7,869 nt of DNA from Pseudomonadota bacterium (lineage in GTDB: Bacteria > Desulfobacterota > Anaeroferrophillalia > Anaeroferrophillales > Anaeroferrophillaceae), in NCBI GenBank assembly GCA_011042595.1, contig DQWO01000195.1, positions 1-7,869 on the forward strand. The letters run 5' to 3'. Each line of letters starts with the position of its first letter. Within the stretch, counting starts at the first letter, position 1. Both the position numbers and the translations under genes were made by a program. Of the stretch, positions 6,188 to 7,869 are shown in pieces. The notes beneath the pieces are model-generated. The model was not told the DNA's origin. It made no database searches and was given only the letters and a program-made list of their open reading frames with translations.

Positions 6188-7831
6188 ATGAGTTTGGAAA
6201 ATCAAGTGAAGAGCATGCTGAATGAACATGCGCAAGTGCAGTTAAATCCTTCGCGAAAAGCACTGATCCAGGCAACAGTGGAAAATCGAGAAGTTATGGT
6301 TGCGGCTAACGGGGCGGTGGCAACCTGGACGCCACCTGAATCAACTGGACGAAGTCCCAAGGATACGGTTATTGTCAAAAGGGCGGTAAGTGAGGGAAAT
6401 ATTGACTGGGATTCTCCCAATAATATACCTATTGATGAGGAAACCTTTGATATGCTTTTTGCCGATGCCCTGGCTACCCTTTCCAGGAAGGAGTGTCTGT
6501 ATGTTACTGATCGGGTGATTGGTGCTGATGCTGCTTATGCCCTGCCCACCAGAACCATATCCGATTTTTCCCTGGCGGCTCTTTTTACTGATAATATGTT
6601 CCGGGAAGTTCCGGAAAATATGGAACAGAGCATTTTTGCCGGGCGTGGTTTTACCCTGCTGGTTCTACCCTATGACAAACTTGACCGTCAGCGCTATGAT
6701 GGGCGGCTCAGGAAAATGCCAGCGGGGATGACCAGCAACATGGCGGTGGCCATGGATATGGATCGTTCCATGGGTATTGTTTATGGTTCAGCCTACTGTG
6801 GCAGTATTAAAAAACTGATGTTTACGGTGATGAATTATTATCTTCCGGCAGAAAATATTTTACCCCTCCATTGTTCGGCCAATGAAGGCCCTGATGGTGA
6901 TATTGCCCTGTTGCTGGGCTTGTCCGGGACTGGTAAAACAACTCTTTCTGCCGACCCTGAAAGAGCGTTACTTGGCGATGATGAGCATGGCTGGAGCGAC
7001 AGTGGGATCGCTAACTTTGAAAATGGCTGCTATGCCAAGCTGATTAATTTAGATCCGCAGAAAGAACCGGATATATATGATGCGATCATGCATGAGTCTC
7101 CCTATCTGGAGCATGGATCAATTGTTGAAAACGCGATGATTTATCCCACGGGACATTTTGATTTTGATGATGACCGGATTACTCCTAATTCCCGGGGTTC
7201 ATATCTGCTTTCCTGCCTTAAAAACATTAAAAAATCGTCAGTTGGTACCCATCCTTCAACAGTTCTCTTTTTGACTGCCGATGCCAATGGTGTTCTTCCT
7301 CCCATCGCTAGATTAACATCGTCCCAGGCCATGATCTGGTTCCTGATGGGTTATACCAGTAAACTTGCCGGTACGGAAACCGGCATCGTGGAGCCGGTTA
7401 CCACTTTTTCCCGCTTTTTTGGAGAACCGTTTATGCCCCGAAATCCGGATGTTTATGCCTCTATGCTGGGTGAGCGAATGAAAGCTCATGATGCCGAAGT
7501 GTACCTGGTTAATACCGGTTGGAGTGGAGGACCTTATGGCGTTGGGCACCGTATGGATATCGATGTGACCAGAAATCTGGTACGGGCGGCGTTGAATGGT
7601 GAGTTGAAAAAAGTGGACTATAATGACGATGAACTGTTCCACATTCAGGTGCCGCGGAGTTGTCCCGGGGTGCCGGCCGGAATTTTGAATCCCAGGGATA
7701 CCTGGTCTGATAAAAAGGCGTATGACCTGCGGGCTGGCAAACTGGCCGCAGAATTTTCCAGCCACTTCGATAAGGCTTATGGTCAGAAAAATATAGCTCC
7801 GGAAGTTGTCAGTCAGTGCCCGGGAAAATAA
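6188..7831 (+). CDS. pckA: Phosphoenolpyruvate carboxykinase (ATP)
   Basis: Catalyses oxaloacetate + ATP to phosphoenolpyruvate + ADP + CO2 (EC 4.1.1.49) in the cytoplasm. This is the entry step of gluconeogenesis from four-carbon acids, and it can run in reverse as an anaplerotic reaction. The 547 residues compare with 540 in E. coli. Visible motifs are TGRSPKD (R55, substrate-binding arginine), YCGSIKK (Y203, K208, K209), H228 in LHCSAN, the P-loop GLSGTGKTT (244-252, with K250 and T251), the metal/kinase-2 motif GDDEHGW (D264, D265), R336 and FLTADANGVLPP (361-372). Residues from Y203 to D265 sit at a constant offset of four from the E. coli active-site residues (Y207, K212/K213, H232, K254/T255, D268/D269), so the active site is complete. 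The Glu common at Y-x-G-E-x-K-K is Ser206. The P-loop type indicates the ATP rather than the GTP family. The start at 6188 has a Shine-Dalgarno GAGAGGT (6178-6184), close to the ATG. Confidence 0.97.
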   Translation: MSLENQVKSMLNEHAQVQLNPSRKALIQATVENREVMVAANGAVATWTPPESTGRSPKDTVIVKRAVSEGNIDWDSPNNIPIDEETFDMLFADALATLSRKECLYVTDRVIGADAAYALPTRTISDFSLAALFTDNMFREVPENMEQSIFAGRGFTLLVLPYDKLDRQRYDGRLRKMPAGMTSNMAVAMDMDRSMGIVYGSAYCGSIKKLMFTVMNYYLPAENILPLHCSANEGPDGDIALLLGLSGTGKTTLSADPERALLGDDEHGWSDSGIANFENGCYAKLINLDPQKEPDIYDAIMHESPYLEHGSIVENAMIYPTGHFDFDDDRITPNSRGSYLLSCLKNIKKSSVGTHPSTVLFLTADANGVLPPIARLTSSQAMIWFLMGYTSKLAGTETGIVEPVTTFSRFFGEPFMPRNPDVYASMLGERMKAHDAEVYLVNTGWSGGPYGVGHRMDIDVTRNLVRAALNGELKKVDYNDDELFHIQVPRSCPGVPAGILNPRDTWSDKKAYDLRAGKLAAEFSSHFDKAYGQKNIAPEVVSQCPGK

Positions 7832-7869
7832 ATGACAAAGATTAAAAGTCAGGAGAATAAGAAGATTAC
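7832..7869 (+). CDS. Possible start of a downstream gene, cut by the window end
   Basis: An ATG at 7832 directly follows the pckA stop (TAA 7829-7831) and opens a frame reading MTKIKSQENKKI to the window end, a lysine-rich start with no recognisable domain. Its ribosome binding site would be inside the pckA end (CGGGA, 7821-7825) and is poor. A better Shine-Dalgarno, AGGAG (7851-7855), lies further on without an ATG, GTG or TTG in the remaining bases. The true start may therefore lie just beyond 7869 and this frame may be spurious. Either reading implies a gene closely behind pckA. Confidence 0.3.
   Translation, partial: MTKIKSQENKKI

Noticed and set aside
6519..6731. A 70-codon + strand frame inside pckA, and several long antisense frames within dnaE and the TPR gene.
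   Set aside because: They lie wholly within well-identified genes, have no ribosome binding site or domain, and are expected shadow frames.

Overview
The window reads as a chromosomal housekeeping segment from a Gram-negative bacterium of moderate G+C. A Desulfobacterota or other deltaproteobacterial-type origin fits best. The reasons are a Geobacter-like DnaE with an intact PHP domain, an outer-membrane-type TPR lipoprotein, and an ATP-type PEP carboxykinase resembling those of sulfate and metal reducers. This placement is made from remembered family resemblance, not from a search.

Layout, all genes on the + strand: (i) 1-232 has no convincing gene. It holds two adjacent GC-rich hairpins (1-35 and 40-68) that look like a dispersed REP-type element, followed by an AT-rich leader with a candidate promoter (131-160). 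(ii) 233-3721 is dnaE, the replicative DNA polymerase III alpha subunit, complete at 1162 codons. (iii) 3773-6070 encodes a 765-residue lipoprotein whose mature part is an unbroken array of 21 TPR repeats. It lies 51 bp behind dnaE with a strong Shine-Dalgarno sequence and no visible promoter of its own. (iv) 6071-6187 is an intergenic region with a good extended -10 sigma70-type promoter whose spacer contains an inverted repeat. (v) 6188-7831 is pckA, ATP-dependent phosphoenolpyruvate carboxykinase, complete at 547 codons. (vi) At 7832 an ATG directly abuts the pckA stop and opens a reading frame that leaves the window.

How the genes work together: no shared pathway is evident. dnaE and the TPR lipoprotein gene are probably co-transcribed by position. 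pckA appears to have its own promoter and may lead a further transcript. The TPR protein would sit in the cell envelope and can have no direct part in replication, so its link to dnaE is positional only.

I found no CRISPR array, transposase, tRNA, rRNA, toxin-antitoxin pair or defence system. Nothing here amounts to a clear undescribed system. The items most worth following are the hairpin repeat, the all-TPR lipoprotein of unknown partner, and the inverted repeat inside the pckA promoter.
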